Assembly: GCA_017396025.1 (NCBI GenBank)
Contig: JAFQNF010000010.1
Span: forward strand, 1-64,000
DNA: 64,000 bases
Source: a bacterium
GTDB taxonomy: Bacteria; Cyanobacteriota; Vampirovibrionia; Gastranaerophilales; Gastranaerophilaceae
Reading direction: 5' to 3'
Position numbers and translations under genes: made by a program. Below the pieces are notes generated by a model, which saw only the letters and a program-made list of their open reading frames with translations, was not told the origin of the DNA and did not search any database. Below are positions 49,732-60,071 of the stretch, piece after piece; positions within the stretch are counted from its first letter, which is position 1, and every line of letters begins with the position of its first letter.

Positions 49732-51033
49732 ATGGAAAAAGATAGACAGCAATGGAGTTCTCACATTAGCTTTATTATAGCAACTGTTGGCAGTGCAGTT
49801 GGACTTGGAAATATATGGCGTTTCCCCTATATTATGGGAGAAAATGGTGGTGCAATATTTCTTTTAACATATTTACTGTTAATTGGATTTTTATGCGTAA
49901 TTCCGTTATGCTGTGAACTCCTTATTGGCAAAATTCATAGAACTGATACAGTAAGCGCATTTGAAAAAATAAATCCAAAATTCAAATGGTTTGGTTGGCT
50001 TTGTATTTTAACAGTACTATTGATTCCTTGTTTTTACTTTGTAGTTGGGGGCTGGATTATAAATTATATTTGGATATTTTTATCAAATAATATCCCTGAT
50101 AATTTTACTAACTATTTTTCATCTTTTAGTTCCCAAACATGGGTTCCCTGCATACTAACACTATTTTTCTTATTTCTTACAGCAATTTTTCCATATAAAG
50201 GTGTAAATAAGGGAATAGAAAAAGCAAATAATATAATGATGCCAATGTTTGTCATTATGTTATTTATTATGGCTTTATATGCAATAAGTCTCCCTGGCGC
50301 AAAAGAAGGTTTGACATTTATGTTCAAACCAGATTTTTCTCAATTTGATAAACAAATGATTTTAACTGCGCTAGGACAAGCTTTATTTACACTAAGTATT
50401 GGAATGGGAGCAGTCCTCACATACGGTAGTTATATGCGTGAAGATACAAACATTGTTAAATCTGCATATACCCTAATTATTTGTGACACATTAATTGCTA
50501 TAACTGCTGGAGTTATGATATTCCCTATAGTATTTTCTTTTGGTGTTACGCCGAGTGCTGGTGCTACATTAGCATTTATTTCATTACCAGAAATGTTTGC
50601 GCAATTACCATTCCCAACATTTTTTGGATTTATCTTTTTCGTTTTGCTATTTTTTGCTGCAATTACATCAGGCATAAGTATGCTTGAAACAGCAATAGCA
50701 TCATTCATAAATCAGTTCAAAATGACAAGAGAAAAAGCAACAATAATAACAAGTTCTATTATCGCTATTATAAGCATTCCTGCTACATTATCATTTAGCA
50801 TTTTGGGTGATTTTAAACTTTTAGGTAAGACTTTTTTCGATTTCCTAGATTATGCGACCTCAAATATTTTATTACCATTCAATACTTTGTTAATATGTTT
50901 AATTGCAGGATGGTGTATAAAAAGTTTATGGAAAGACAACTTTGGAGAAACTTTCTTTGGATATGCATTTAACATTCTATTAAAGTTTATCGCGCCAATT
51001 GTCTTAATTTTCGTTTTAATATCTGGAATATAA
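49732..51033 (+). CDS. Sodium-dependent amino-acid symporter, NSS/SNF family
   Basis: The 433-residue membrane protein takes up an amino acid (often Trp, Tyr or Met) with Na+. TM1 carries the family signature TVGSAVGLGNIWRFPYIMGENGGAIF. TM6 shows ALGQALFTLSIGMGAVLTYGSY. Eleven membrane segments can be counted, typical of short bacterial NSS members lacking TM12. The start follows AGGGTGAT. It would use the Na+ gradient made by the oxaloacetate decarboxylase pump. Its stop codon abuts the stop of the convergent HlyD gene with no base between. Confidence 0.93.
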   Translation: MEKDRQQWSSHISFIIATVGSAVGLGNIWRFPYIMGENGGAIFLLTYLLLIGFLCVIPLCCELLIGKIHRTDTVSAFEKINPKFKWFGWLCILTVLLIPCFYFVVGGWIINYIWIFLSNNIPDNFTNYFSSFSSQTWVPCILTLFFLFLTAIFPYKGVNKGIEKANNIMMPMFVIMLFIMALYAISLPGAKEGLTFMFKPDFSQFDKQMILTALGQALFTLSIGMGAVLTYGSYMREDTNIVKSAYTLIICDTLIAITAGVMIFPIVFSFGVTPSAGATLAFISLPEMFAQLPFPTFFGFIFFVLLFFAAITSGISMLETAIASFINQFKMTREKATIITSSIIAIISIPATLSFSILGDFKLLGKTFFDFLDYATSNILLPFNTLLICLIAGWCIKSLWKDNFGETFFGYAFNILLKFIAPIVLIFVLISGI

Positions 51034-52077
51034 TTAACGAACTTTTATACTTTCATCTAAGTACTTAATTAAAGGATAGATAAAGAATTCGATAATTCTT
51101 CTTTTTCCAATATTAATTTCGTTTGTTGTAGACATACCAGTTTTTATCGATTGTTCTTTTCCTTCAACCATTAATGTTGTATTTTGTGGTTTTACATATA
51201 CTTCATAAACTGGTCCTAGACGTTCATCTTCAATACTATTCACGCCAACAATAGTTACAACACCCTTTAAAATACCGTATTTTTGGAAATTAAATGTATC
51301 AACTTTTACAGAAACATCCATTCCTTCTTCAATAAATCCAATATCTTGGTTCATAACTTTTGCTTTTACCATTAGTTCACAATCTTTTGGAACAATTGTC
51401 ATAAGTTCTTGTGCTGGAGTTACAACCCCACCAATAGTATGAATTTCAACCTTATTAACATAACCATCAATCGGTGCTTTTATTGTTTGAATTAATTTTT
51501 CTAATTGTTCTTTCCTATTGTTTAATTCTGTATATGAAGCTTCAAGAGAATTTAATTCGTGAGCCAACGTAGCAGCAGTTTGAACAGCTTCATCATAATT
51601 AGATTTTGCAATTATATCTTTTACACTTTCTAGTCTTATTTTTCTATCATTCGCAATTGAAAGTTTTATTTTTGTAGCAGCAATTTGTTCAGAAACCTTT
51701 GCCTGTTCTTCTGCAATGTTATTCAATTCTAATCCAGGTTCATGTTCTGCAGGATTAATAATTGTTAAAATTTGGTCTTTTTCAACATAATCACCTTCTT
51801 TAACAAGAATTGATGAAACAACACCTTTATCTAATGATTGCACAACTTTTTGTTCGCCAGCAGGAATAACAATACCACGCGCAGTAACAACAACATCAAC
51901 TTTTCCAAAATACATCCAAGCTGATGCCAACACAATAAATGAAATTACCAACCAAAATATTGTATGCCCTAGTGGGTTAATTGGACTCTGCTCAATTTCT
52001 GCAAGTAAAGGTTCAAATTCATGTGCATCATTTTCTTTATATAATAGAAAACTCTTTATCTTATCTAATAGTTTCAA
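51034..52077 (-). CDS. HlyD-family membrane fusion protein of type I secretion
   Basis: It links the inner-membrane ABC exporter to TolC. The 347 residues have a cytoplasmic N-terminus, one membrane segment (TIFWLVISFIVLASAWMYFG, about 39-58), a biotinyl/lipoyl-like half (VVVTARGIVIPAGEQKVV, then VSSILVKEGDYVEKDQILTI), a coiled-coil hairpin (150-205, Glu/Lys-rich), the second lipoyl half (TIKAPIDGYVNKVEIHTIGG) and a beta-barrel end. It is the last gene of tolC-ABC-hlyD, 15 bases after the ABC gene. Confidence 0.93.
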   Translation of the reverse strand: MKLLDKIKSFLLYKENDAHEFEPLLAEIEQSPINPLGHTIFWLVISFIVLASAWMYFGKVDVVVTARGIVIPAGEQKVVQSLDKGVVSSILVKEGDYVEKDQILTIINPAEHEPGLELNNIAEEQAKVSEQIAATKIKLSIANDRKIRLESVKDIIAKSNYDEAVQTAATLAHELNSLEASYTELNNRKEQLEKLIQTIKAPIDGYVNKVEIHTIGGVVTPAQELMTIVPKDCELMVKAKVMNQDIGFIEEGMDVSVKVDTFNFQKYGILKGVVTIVGVNSIEDERLGPVYEVYVKPQNTTLMVEGKEQSIKTGMSTTNEINIGKRRIIEFFIYPLIKYLDESIKVR

Positions 52078-52092
52078 TGTTTCATCTCCTAA

Positions 52093-54222
52093 TTATGTTT
52101 GAGATAGATACAATTTTTTATAGTATCCGTCATGTTGTAATAGTTGTTCGTGAGTTCCAATTTCAACTATTCTTCCCTCGTCAAAACATACGATTAAATC
52201 GCAGTCTACAATTGTTGATAATCTATGCGCAATAATTAAAGTTGTTCTTCCTTTTGTAATCATTGCCAAATTATCTCTTATAATTTTTTCTGATTCATAG
52301 TCTAGCGCAGATGTTGCTTCGTCAAAAATCAAAATTCTTGGATCTGTAATTAAAGCACGAGCAATCGCAATTCTTTGTTTTTGACCACCAGATAAGCTAG
52401 AACCTCTTTCACCAACTTGAGTATCATAACCTTTTGGAAGTTTAGATATAAACTCGTGAGCTCCAGAAATTCTTGCAACATTAATAACTGCTTCCATTGG
52501 CATATTTGGTCTTGGTAAAACAATATTTTCTTTTATAGTACCAGAGAATAAATAGTTTTCTTGAAGAACAATACCAATATTGGTTCTTAACCACATAGGA
52601 TCTATATTTCTAATATCAATTCCATCAATATAGATAGTACCTTCTGATGGATAATACAATCTTTGAATAAGCTTTGTTAATGTTGATTTTCCGCTTCCAC
52701 TTCTTCCAACAATACCAACTCTTAACCCTGGTTTAATTTCCAAATTAACATTATTCAATACATTTGGAAGTTCAACATTATACTTAAATGATAAATTATC
52801 AAGTTTAATATGACCTTGAACATTTCTCATTGTCACTGCTGTTTCTGATTGAACTTCTAATGGGCTATTTAAAATATCACCAATTCTATCAACCGCCAAC
52901 AATGTTTGTTGGAATTCATTCCACAAGTTAACAAGTCTAAGAGTTGGAGCACTAAATTGACCTGCAAACATTTGGAATGCAATTAATTGACCAATTGTAA
53001 GCTTATTTTCAATTACAAGTAAAACACCTGTATATAAAATAGCAATAGTCATAGCTTTTTGTAAGAACTTAGTAATTGAGCCTGTAAAATTACCCATAAT
53101 TGCCAAGTTAAAACCTGATTTAACGTATTTGCCCAGTTTATCTTCCCATTTTCTAAACATTGAGCCTTCAACGCCTAATGATTTTACTGTTTGAATACCA
53201 GTTATAGACTCAACCAAATAAGAGTTTGACTGTGCTCCCATTTGGAATTTATCTTCCAAGCGTGCTCTTAATTCTGGCGTTACAAGCAAGAAAATTATTC
53301 CAATCAATGCAATAAAAGCAAGTGCAATCATTGTTAGTTTAACACTGTACATAAGCATTACAACAACAAAAACAACAGAGAATAATAAATCAATTAATAC
53401 AGAAACCGATTTATCTGTAATAAATTCTCTAATTCTATCTAATTCTCTAACTCTTGCTGCAATATTACCAACTTGTCTATTTTCAAAGTAAACATAATAT
53501 AATCTAAGCAAATGTTTGAACAATTTAGAACCTAATTTTGCGTCAATTTTATTTGTTGTATGTATAAAAATATAGTTTCTAGCTAAATTCAATAAAAGTT
53601 CAAAGATAGAGACAAAAATAAATGCAAAGGCTAAAACATTTAATGTTGAAATTGTTCTGTGAACAAGTACTTTATCTAAAATTACCTGAGTAAATAACGG
53701 TGTTACCAAACCAAATAATTGAATTACAAAAGAACCTAAAAGAACTTGTCCTACAATTTTTTTGTATTTCAAAATTTCAACAAAAAACCATTTAAAGCCA
53801 AATTTTACTTCATCATTAAATAATTTATGTTTTAAGATAATAACAAAATCTTGCAAATTTTCCTGTAATTCAGACATTTTAACAGCTTTTGGAGTTTGTT
53901 CACGCGGGTCTAAAATCATAACCTTATCTTCATCTTGCTTAATTGCCAAAACAACAAGATACACATCATCTTTTTGTCTAACAATAGCTGGCAATGGATA
54001 TTTTGGTTGAATATTTTTTAAACCTAAATTTTTCTTTTTGATTTTAAATCCTGAATTTTGTGCAATTCTTATTATCTCCTCAGGAGAAACATCTGCTGAT
54101 TCAATGCCATAATTCCTAACAATTGAACGCATATCAATATCAATTTGATTGAATTTTGCCACAACTTCCAGAGATATTAAGCCCGTATTGTATAATTTCT
54201 TTTGCTCTTTTTGTTCATCCAT
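52093..54222 (-). CDS. Type I secretion ABC exporter with C39-like domain (HlyB/LapB type)
   Basis: The 709-residue half-transporter has an N-terminal C39-peptidase-like domain (1-125) in which the catalytic Cys is missing (SLEVVAKFNQIDID where a Cys would be), so it binds but does not cut the substrate, as in HlyB. Six membrane segments follow, then the ATPase: Walker A IVGRSGSGKST, signature SLSGGQKQRIAIARAL, Walker B ILIFDEATSALD and switch IIAHRLST. It lies 15 bases after tolC and 15 before hlyD. The substrate is probably a large RTX- or adhesin-like protein, but none is encoded in the window. Confidence 0.94.
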   Translation of the reverse strand: MDEQKEQKKLYNTGLISLEVVAKFNQIDIDMRSIVRNYGIESADVSPEEIIRIAQNSGFKIKKKNLGLKNIQPKYPLPAIVRQKDDVYLVVLAIKQDEDKVMILDPREQTPKAVKMSELQENLQDFVIILKHKLFNDEVKFGFKWFFVEILKYKKIVGQVLLGSFVIQLFGLVTPLFTQVILDKVLVHRTISTLNVLAFAFIFVSIFELLLNLARNYIFIHTTNKIDAKLGSKLFKHLLRLYYVYFENRQVGNIAARVRELDRIREFITDKSVSVLIDLLFSVVFVVVMLMYSVKLTMIALAFIALIGIIFLLVTPELRARLEDKFQMGAQSNSYLVESITGIQTVKSLGVEGSMFRKWEDKLGKYVKSGFNLAIMGNFTGSITKFLQKAMTIAILYTGVLLVIENKLTIGQLIAFQMFAGQFSAPTLRLVNLWNEFQQTLLAVDRIGDILNSPLEVQSETAVTMRNVQGHIKLDNLSFKYNVELPNVLNNVNLEIKPGLRVGIVGRSGSGKSTLTKLIQRLYYPSEGTIYIDGIDIRNIDPMWLRTNIGIVLQENYLFSGTIKENIVLPRPNMPMEAVINVARISGAHEFISKLPKGYDTQVGERGSSLSGGQKQRIAIARALITDPRILIFDEATSALDYESEKIIRDNLAMITKGRTTLIIAHRLSTIVDCDLIVCFDEGRIVEIGTHEQLLQHDGYYKKLYLSQT

Positions 54223-54237
54223 AATAGATTATGCCTT

Positions 54238-55626
54238 TTAGTATGTTGTTATTATTTCTATTCCTTTTAGAGTTGCAATTGCAGTTGATGATGTTTTTTC
54301 ATAATCAATCATTTGTTCAAGCACTTGAACTCTTGTATCATTTAATTCAATTGGTGTGATAATTTGTTTTTCTGCCAATCGCTTCGTAGATTTTTCTTTA
54401 TCCATAAGCTCTTCTAAAAGCTCATTTCCCTTTTCAACTTGGTTTTCAAGATACATCAAATTACTTCTCATTGTAGAAAGCCTTGTCATTAATTCAGCAA
54501 TTGCTTTATCTCTTTTTACAATTTGTTGTTGCAAAGCAATGGATGCTTTTTGAACAGCAGCACTTGTTTTAAACCCATCAAAAACAGGCATAATAACAGA
54601 AGCCCCAACAGTCCAGTTTGACGGACTTGTATCATCAATTGCATCCCTATAACTTGAATGGTCTGAACCATAAACATAATATCGAGAATAAGCATTTACT
54701 TTTGGCAAGTAATTCTTTTTAGCAATTCTAAGTTCTAGTTCCTTCTTTTTTAGTTCTTTTTCTTGAATTTGCCAAGTTATACTTTTTGTATAATCATTGG
54801 ATTCCATTGGATCAAAATCTGGTTTTTTAAATTCTGAAACCGTGATGTTTTCAAAATCGTAATTTTCACCAGTGTAGAAAGAAATCCAATTCAACGATTC
54901 AATTGCTATAGATGTTAGTTCAGAAATTCTTTTTTCTATTTGTTTGACCTTAATTTTTTGGTCATTTAACTCTGTTTTAGAAAGTTCTTTCGCTTGAAAC
55001 AAGCGCTCTTTCATTTTTAAAGTATCTTGTTCAAGAGCTAAAATTTCTTTGTTTATATCAAGTTGTTTTTTTGTAATTAAAAGCTTGCAATAGCTATCTG
55101 TAAGGGTTAAACCAAGTTCTTGAAGTTGTTCTTTTACAAGAAGCTCTTTCACTTTGGTATCTTCTTTCATAATATCAAGGTTATTTTTTCGGATACCAAA
55201 ATCAAAAACATTGTAACTTAGTGTTATACCCAAAATAGATTGAAATCTTGTATATGGATTAATAAAACTATCGCCAACTGTCGTAACTGTTGATGTTGTA
55301 TAGTCTTTGAAATTCTTTGTATATTCAGTTCCTGCGGTTGCAACTATTTTAGGGAAATATTCCGAACGAGCGTCTCTGATTCCTTGCTTCGCAATTAATA
55401 TCTCAAAATCAGCAATTTTAATATCATAAGCGTGTTTTTTTGCTTTTTCTGTAATATCTTCAAAAGTAATTTTTCCTGAAATTAGTTTTTCAGGTTCTTT
55501 TTCAATTACAACAGCATTTTTTTCATCTTCTTTTATTGTTTCTTCCACTGCAAATGAAACTAGGCTAGAATTTAATAAAAATATTGATAAAAAATATATT
55601 AAAAATTTCTTTGAAAAATTACTCAT
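54238..55626 (-). CDS. TolC-family outer-membrane channel protein
   Basis: It forms the outer-membrane exit duct of the type I system. The 462 residues have a signal peptide (KKFLIYFLSIFLLNSSLVSF, cleavage near AVEE), long amphipathic helices and two repeats with the family order (ITEKAKKHAYDIKIADFEI; LGITLSYNVFDFGIRKNN; VGASVIMPVFDGFKTSAAV). It is direct evidence for an outer membrane. It heads the operon with the ABC exporter and HlyD-type adaptor. Confidence 0.93.
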   Translation of the reverse strand: MSNFSKKFLIYFLSIFLLNSSLVSFAVEETIKEDEKNAVVIEKEPEKLISGKITFEDITEKAKKHAYDIKIADFEILIAKQGIRDARSEYFPKIVATAGTEYTKNFKDYTTSTVTTVGDSFINPYTRFQSILGITLSYNVFDFGIRKNNLDIMKEDTKVKELLVKEQLQELGLTLTDSYCKLLITKKQLDINKEILALEQDTLKMKERLFQAKELSKTELNDQKIKVKQIEKRISELTSIAIESLNWISFYTGENYDFENITVSEFKKPDFDPMESNDYTKSITWQIQEKELKKKELELRIAKKNYLPKVNAYSRYYVYGSDHSSYRDAIDDTSPSNWTVGASVIMPVFDGFKTSAAVQKASIALQQQIVKRDKAIAELMTRLSTMRSNLMYLENQVEKGNELLEELMDKEKSTKRLAEKQIITPIELNDTRVQVLEQMIDYEKTSSTAIATLKGIEIITTY

Positions 55627-55718
55627 TCTCTGACTTTAAACAATGTGATACAACTTTACCTACCTACTAAAAATAGTAGCACATAAAGAGGGTATTTTCT
55701 AATCTTGTAAACAATCTT

Positions 55719-56927
55719 TTACATAAGTTTTGCAACGCTTCTAACATATTCTATATGTTTAGGCAATAAGTCTTGCAGATTATAATTTTCAATAATTGTT
55801 TGTCTTGCATTTTCTCTCATTGATTGCATTGCATCTTTGTTATCAAGCGCATATTCAATTTTTGCGACTTGCTCATCGACATCATAAAAATCAAATAGTA
55901 AGCCTTGTTTACCATCTTGAATAAACTCTTTTACTGGTTCTGTTGATGAAGCAACAATAGGACAAGCACAGCTCATAGCATCTAACAATGACCAAGATGC
56001 TACAAATGGATATGTTAAATAAACATGGGCAGATGTTATTTGAAGTAAGTTAACATATTCATTAAATGGTAACCCACCTACAAAGTGAACTCTATTTAAA
56101 TCCAAATCCAACTGTTCTAACATTAGCTTTTTATATGTTGTATTCGCTAATTGTGGACCATAACAAACTCTATCTTCACCACCAATAATAACTTGCAAAT
56201 TTGGACGTTTTTTTAATAACTTTTCAGTCGCCTTCATAAATTCAGGGAATCCACGATATGCTTCCATTCCACGAGTTGCATAAGTTATTACTTCATCATT
56301 TCTTGTTAAAGTAATATTTTTATCTTTAACTAAGAATTTTGCATTTTCATCTGGTTTACAGAAATCAGTATTAATTCCATCATGCATAACTTTAATTTTA
56401 TAATGGAATTCCTTTGGAAATTGTTTTAATTGAAACTTTGTAGGACATAAACCAGCATCACAACTATATAAATCAATTAAAAGATGTGCATTTTTTGCAC
56501 GTAATTTTGCCCAGTCATCAATAGTAACTTCTCTTTTATCAAAGCCAACATCACCATTATATTTATCATAAAACCATTCAAAATAACAAAGTAGAGGAAC
56601 ATCTGGGAATACATCTTTCATAAACATTGTTTGACCCCAAGTATGACCAAATATAATATCAGGCTTAAAACCTTGTTCTTTTAAATGAATAGCCGCTTCT
56701 GCACAAGATTGTCCGTGGTTAACACACTCTTCATAGAAACGTAAGTATCTATGACAATCATCAGGAACTTCCCTTTTTAATTTATAATGAACCTTCAAAA
56801 TATTATTTAAATGAGTTGTATCATTATTTGTTATAAAAACGACCCTATTATTTGGATTACTAGCCAATGCTGGAGCCAAATGTCTAAATTGAGCAGGAAA
56901 ATTTCTGTGTAAAAATAATATATTCAT
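55719..56927 (-). CDS. Family 4 glycosyltransferase
   Basis: The 402 residues have the GT-B fold. The N-terminal domain begins MNILFLHRNFPAQFRHLAPAL and contains IIFGHTWGQTMFM. The C-terminal domain shows VIIGGEDRVCYGP, then VHFVGGLPFNEYVNLLQ and the sugar-nucleotide loop ASWSLLDAMSCACPIVAS, a variant of the usual Glu-rich GT4 motif. The cytoplasmic enzyme probably builds surface or storage glycan. The sugar cannot be told. It lies between the type I secretion operon and the GT5 gene, on the same strand, with a terminator separating it from the latter. Confidence 0.88.
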   Translation of the reverse strand: MNILFLHRNFPAQFRHLAPALASNPNNRVVFITNNDTTHLNNILKVHYKLKREVPDDCHRYLRFYEECVNHGQSCAEAAIHLKEQGFKPDIIFGHTWGQTMFMKDVFPDVPLLCYFEWFYDKYNGDVGFDKREVTIDDWAKLRAKNAHLLIDLYSCDAGLCPTKFQLKQFPKEFHYKIKVMHDGINTDFCKPDENAKFLVKDKNITLTRNDEVITYATRGMEAYRGFPEFMKATEKLLKKRPNLQVIIGGEDRVCYGPQLANTTYKKLMLEQLDLDLNRVHFVGGLPFNEYVNLLQITSAHVYLTYPFVASWSLLDAMSCACPIVASSTEPVKEFIQDGKQGLLFDFYDVDEQVAKIEYALDNKDAMQSMRENARQTIIENYNLQDLLPKHIEYVRSVAKLM

Positions 56928-56970
56928 TGTGCTTCTCCTATATTATTTTTAGCATATTTCACCGAAAATA

Positions 56971-57000
56971 AAAAGAGCCTCTATATTAGAGGCTCTTTTT
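56971..57000 (-). terminator. Terminator after the GT5 gene
   Basis: AAGAGCCTCT / AGAGGCTCTT with a 5-base loop is followed by T residues on both strands. Confidence 0.83.
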
Positions 57001-57013
57001 ATTTATATTCCAT

Positions 57014-59929
57014 CTATACATATTGAGAAAAATGTTGGAACAAGTTACCACTTGGTAATCCAGCTGCAGCAGTTGCAGAAACAGGAGCTTGCGCAACTTG
57101 TCTTTGTTCTTGTGGTACCTGTTGTTGAACAACTGGTGTTGAAGCTGCTTTTGCTTCAGCTGCTTTTTTCGCTTTCTTTTGTGAAAGTTTTGAAGCAATA
57201 AACGCAACCGCTGCGCCACCAACAGCTGCGGCAGCACCTACAATTAACATATTACGTTTATTTGTCGCAACAACTTTTGTAATTTTGTTTTCCAACATAG
57301 ATATTTGTGATTGTAAGCCTTCTTGATCAACTAATTTTTGCTGTAAAGTTTCAATTTGTTTTCTAAGATCAGCTTCAGGGCCTCTTACTCCTGCCTTTTT
57401 AAGTTTTCCTAAAATAAACGGAACAGAAGCTGCAAGTGCTCCAAGTGTATATCTTTCTGCACGATCATTTAAGTCTGTTTTTTGTTCTCTTTCAATTGTT
57501 GTATCAATAAAATCGTCGCTCTTTGCAATTACATCTTGTTTAGTTGGTTCAGAATAATCTGATTCCATATGTAATTTTTTATACATTTCAAAGCTTGATT
57601 CATTTGTAGGGTGAAGGTTTGCATTTCCCTTCCAATCAGTTCTTAATGCTTTTAAATTTTCAAACATTTTTGCTTTTGTATCTGCATCAGTTTGGCTAAA
57701 TGCACTAATTGCTTGTGCAGTTTCTGCTTTTAATATGCCATCTTTTAAATCTCTAGCAAAACCTGCATATTTAAATGAATAATCCTTAGAAAGTTCATCC
57801 CAATCATCCCAACCTTTTGGTAAATCTTTACCTTCACCAATTTCTAATTTTAGTTGTTCTTTCCTTGCGTGCATAAACTCAGAATATTCTGATGCAAATG
57901 TTTTAAATAAAGAATCATCATATCCATTTTCTGTAGCAAAGCAAGGGAATTCTTTTTGAACTTGTTCTTTTGCTTCTTCTTTTCCATCAACATATGCATC
58001 AACTATTAATTGAACTTGAGATTTTAACAGGTCAAATTCATGTTGAGTCTTAAATGAAGTCGCTTTTTCTGCTTCTCCAGCATTTCGTGGATCAAAGTTC
58101 TTTTGTTTGAAACCTTGAGTATTTGTTACGATTGGAGTGCAATAATACTTCATAGCTTCAATATCTGTTAAGCCGCAAGGTTCAAATCTTGATGTGAATA
58201 ATGCAGCATCAGCAGCACTTGCTAGTGCATAAGAAGGAGCCCAACCATCAATATGAACTACTCGGCCTTGAAGGTCAGGATCTTTTAGCATTTCAGTAAT
58301 TTTCTTTTCAACACGTTCAGATTCATTATTACCTTTTACAAGACCAGCACCAACTACTAAAATTGCATTTTTACCTTCTGGTGTTTTTGCGAATTTTTCA
58401 AATGCATCTGTTGCAATATCGAAGCCTTTTTGCGTATCTAATCTACCCCAGCTTACAAACAATGGCACTTCATCGCCTTTTCCTTGCTTGATTAAATCCA
58501 TTAATTCTGTACGAATAGTTGGACCTTCATAAATACCAGCAGCTTCTGGGTTGATATTTGCTTTTCTTGCTTTATCTCCAGTAACAATACTTATATCTTT
58601 TGCTGAAAATCTTTCTAATAGTTTTAGTTTATTTCCATTTTTAACTTCACGCATTTGTGCATATGTCGCATTTTTTGGATACACATCAAATGCTGGGAAT
58701 TTTTTTCCATCTACATCGTAACAATCTTCTTTATATGTATTAATTGGAAGAGGAAGAGTTGGATCAACTGATGGGTCTTCTAATGGATTTAAAATACCGT
58801 TAAATACACCATCTGCGTGTAACTTTTTAGCAGTTTGGTGAATATTGTGTGCTGCTTGTGGGTTTGTTGCAATAGCATCAGCATAATCTTCAGCAACTAC
58901 ACTAAATGCTTTAACAAAACCTTGACCATTAGCTCTTTCTTTACTTGCATGGTGAAGAGCGATTTGAGTAGCACTAGCTGTTCCTGTTTCATCAAGAGTT
59001 TCCCTTACAAATGGAGCAAAATATTCATCACCCAATAGACCTTGTTGATAAATTGGGTCAGCTTCAATTTTTTTAATTTGTTCAGGTGTAGCACCCAAGT
59101 TAACAAACATATTTTGCATTGAAGTTTCACCACAATATCCTGGTCCTAGGTTGTGACCCACATGAGTAGTCTTAATTTCATCATAATCTTTATCTTTTGC
59201 TACTGCTTTTTGAACAATAAATTCATGAGTATATGCTGTTTGAGAGTCAGAACAAACAACAGTCGCAGGGTCAAACCCTTCTTTACTTTTAACTAATTCT
59301 GGCAACAATTCAACAAAAGCTCTAGAGTTTTTCGCATATGGATCTCCGTTCCAGCTGTTTGTTTTTGCTTTTGCACCAGATGCGTATGCATAAGCTGTTC
59401 CACCTTTTGGTGCCTGATATGGTTTTTCAAATTCACCTGTTGTTTCATCAAATACGAAGTAATGGACTTTTTCTTCCTCATCTCTCAAATTAAACAACAT
59501 AATTTTGTTGTCTGTTTTATCTCCCCATTGCATATTTTTTTCTGCAACAAGGTCAAGTGTCATAAGCTTATTACCAACTTTTAAAACATAGTCGTTACCT
59601 TCTTTTCTTGGTACAACTTTGCCAGTTTTTTCATCTCTTACCCCGCCATAATATGGAGATACAACAACTTCGTTCTTTGGGTCTAATAATAATCCGTAGT
59701 CTTTCATAACTACACCAACACCACCAGCTTTAGAATACGGCGCAACTTCAGCACCATAGAAGATGGCTTGTTCTTTGTTTCTTCCCTTAAAACTTACTGG
59801 AGAAGCAAAATATTCAGACATGGAAACTACTCTTAATCCACCTCTGTTTTGTTGAACATTTTCTGCATTTATTTTTACTGTCTTTTTCGCTGCAGATACG
59901 GGCATAGCCCCAATTGAACTAATTTTCAT
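57014..59929 (-). CDS. GT5 glycogen/starch-synthase-like protein with membrane-anchor tail and SFKG N-terminus
   Basis: The 971 residues are about twice the normal glycogen synthase length. Residues 1-50 end in ASPVSFKGRNKEQ (shared N-terminal signature). The GT5 core follows: AEVAPYSKAGGVGVVMKDY near 65-83 (ADP-glucose site), GHNLGPGYCGE, VSWGRLDTQKGFDIA near 490 and SRFEPCGLTDIEAMKYY near 580. After residue 740 come a helical region, a coiled coil and a hydrophobic Gly/Ala segment (about 894-915), then a Lys/Ala/Gln tail. The layout suggests glucan synthesis held at a membrane. AGGTG precedes the ATG. Glucosyl donor and product are inferred. Confidence 0.85.
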   Translation of the reverse strand: MKISSIGAMPVSAAKKTVKINAENVQQNRGGLRVVSMSEYFASPVSFKGRNKEQAIFYGAEVAPYSKAGGVGVVMKDYGLLLDPKNEVVVSPYYGGVRDEKTGKVVPRKEGNDYVLKVGNKLMTLDLVAEKNMQWGDKTDNKIMLFNLRDEEEKVHYFVFDETTGEFEKPYQAPKGGTAYAYASGAKAKTNSWNGDPYAKNSRAFVELLPELVKSKEGFDPATVVCSDSQTAYTHEFIVQKAVAKDKDYDEIKTTHVGHNLGPGYCGETSMQNMFVNLGATPEQIKKIEADPIYQQGLLGDEYFAPFVRETLDETGTASATQIALHHASKERANGQGFVKAFSVVAEDYADAIATNPQAAHNIHQTAKKLHADGVFNGILNPLEDPSVDPTLPLPINTYKEDCYDVDGKKFPAFDVYPKNATYAQMREVKNGNKLKLLERFSAKDISIVTGDKARKANINPEAAGIYEGPTIRTELMDLIKQGKGDEVPLFVSWGRLDTQKGFDIATDAFEKFAKTPEGKNAILVVGAGLVKGNNESERVEKKITEMLKDPDLQGRVVHIDGWAPSYALASAADAALFTSRFEPCGLTDIEAMKYYCTPIVTNTQGFKQKNFDPRNAGEAEKATSFKTQHEFDLLKSQVQLIVDAYVDGKEEAKEQVQKEFPCFATENGYDDSLFKTFASEYSEFMHARKEQLKLEIGEGKDLPKGWDDWDELSKDYSFKYAGFARDLKDGILKAETAQAISAFSQTDADTKAKMFENLKALRTDWKGNANLHPTNESSFEMYKKLHMESDYSEPTKQDVIAKSDDFIDTTIEREQKTDLNDRAERYTLGALAASVPFILGKLKKAGVRGPEADLRKQIETLQQKLVDQEGLQSQISMLENKITKVVATNKRNMLIVGAAAAVGGAAVAFIASKLSQKKAKKAAEAKAASTPVVQQQVPQEQRQVAQAPVSATAAAGLPSGNLFQHFSQYV

Positions 59930-60024
59930 AATACACCTATAAACTCCATTACGACCTTATAAAACATGTAAAACAAATTTTTTGCTAGTGCAACAAAGAA
60001 ATATTTTTTATTAATTTTTCTTTA

Positions 60025-60052
60025 AAAAAAGCTCCCAATTGGGAGCTTTTTT
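60025..60052 (-). terminator. Terminator after pyrG
   Basis: AAAAGCTCCC / GGGAGCTTTT with an AATT loop, A and T runs on both sides. Confidence 0.85.
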
Positions 60053-60071
60053 ATTACTGACTTTTTATTTT

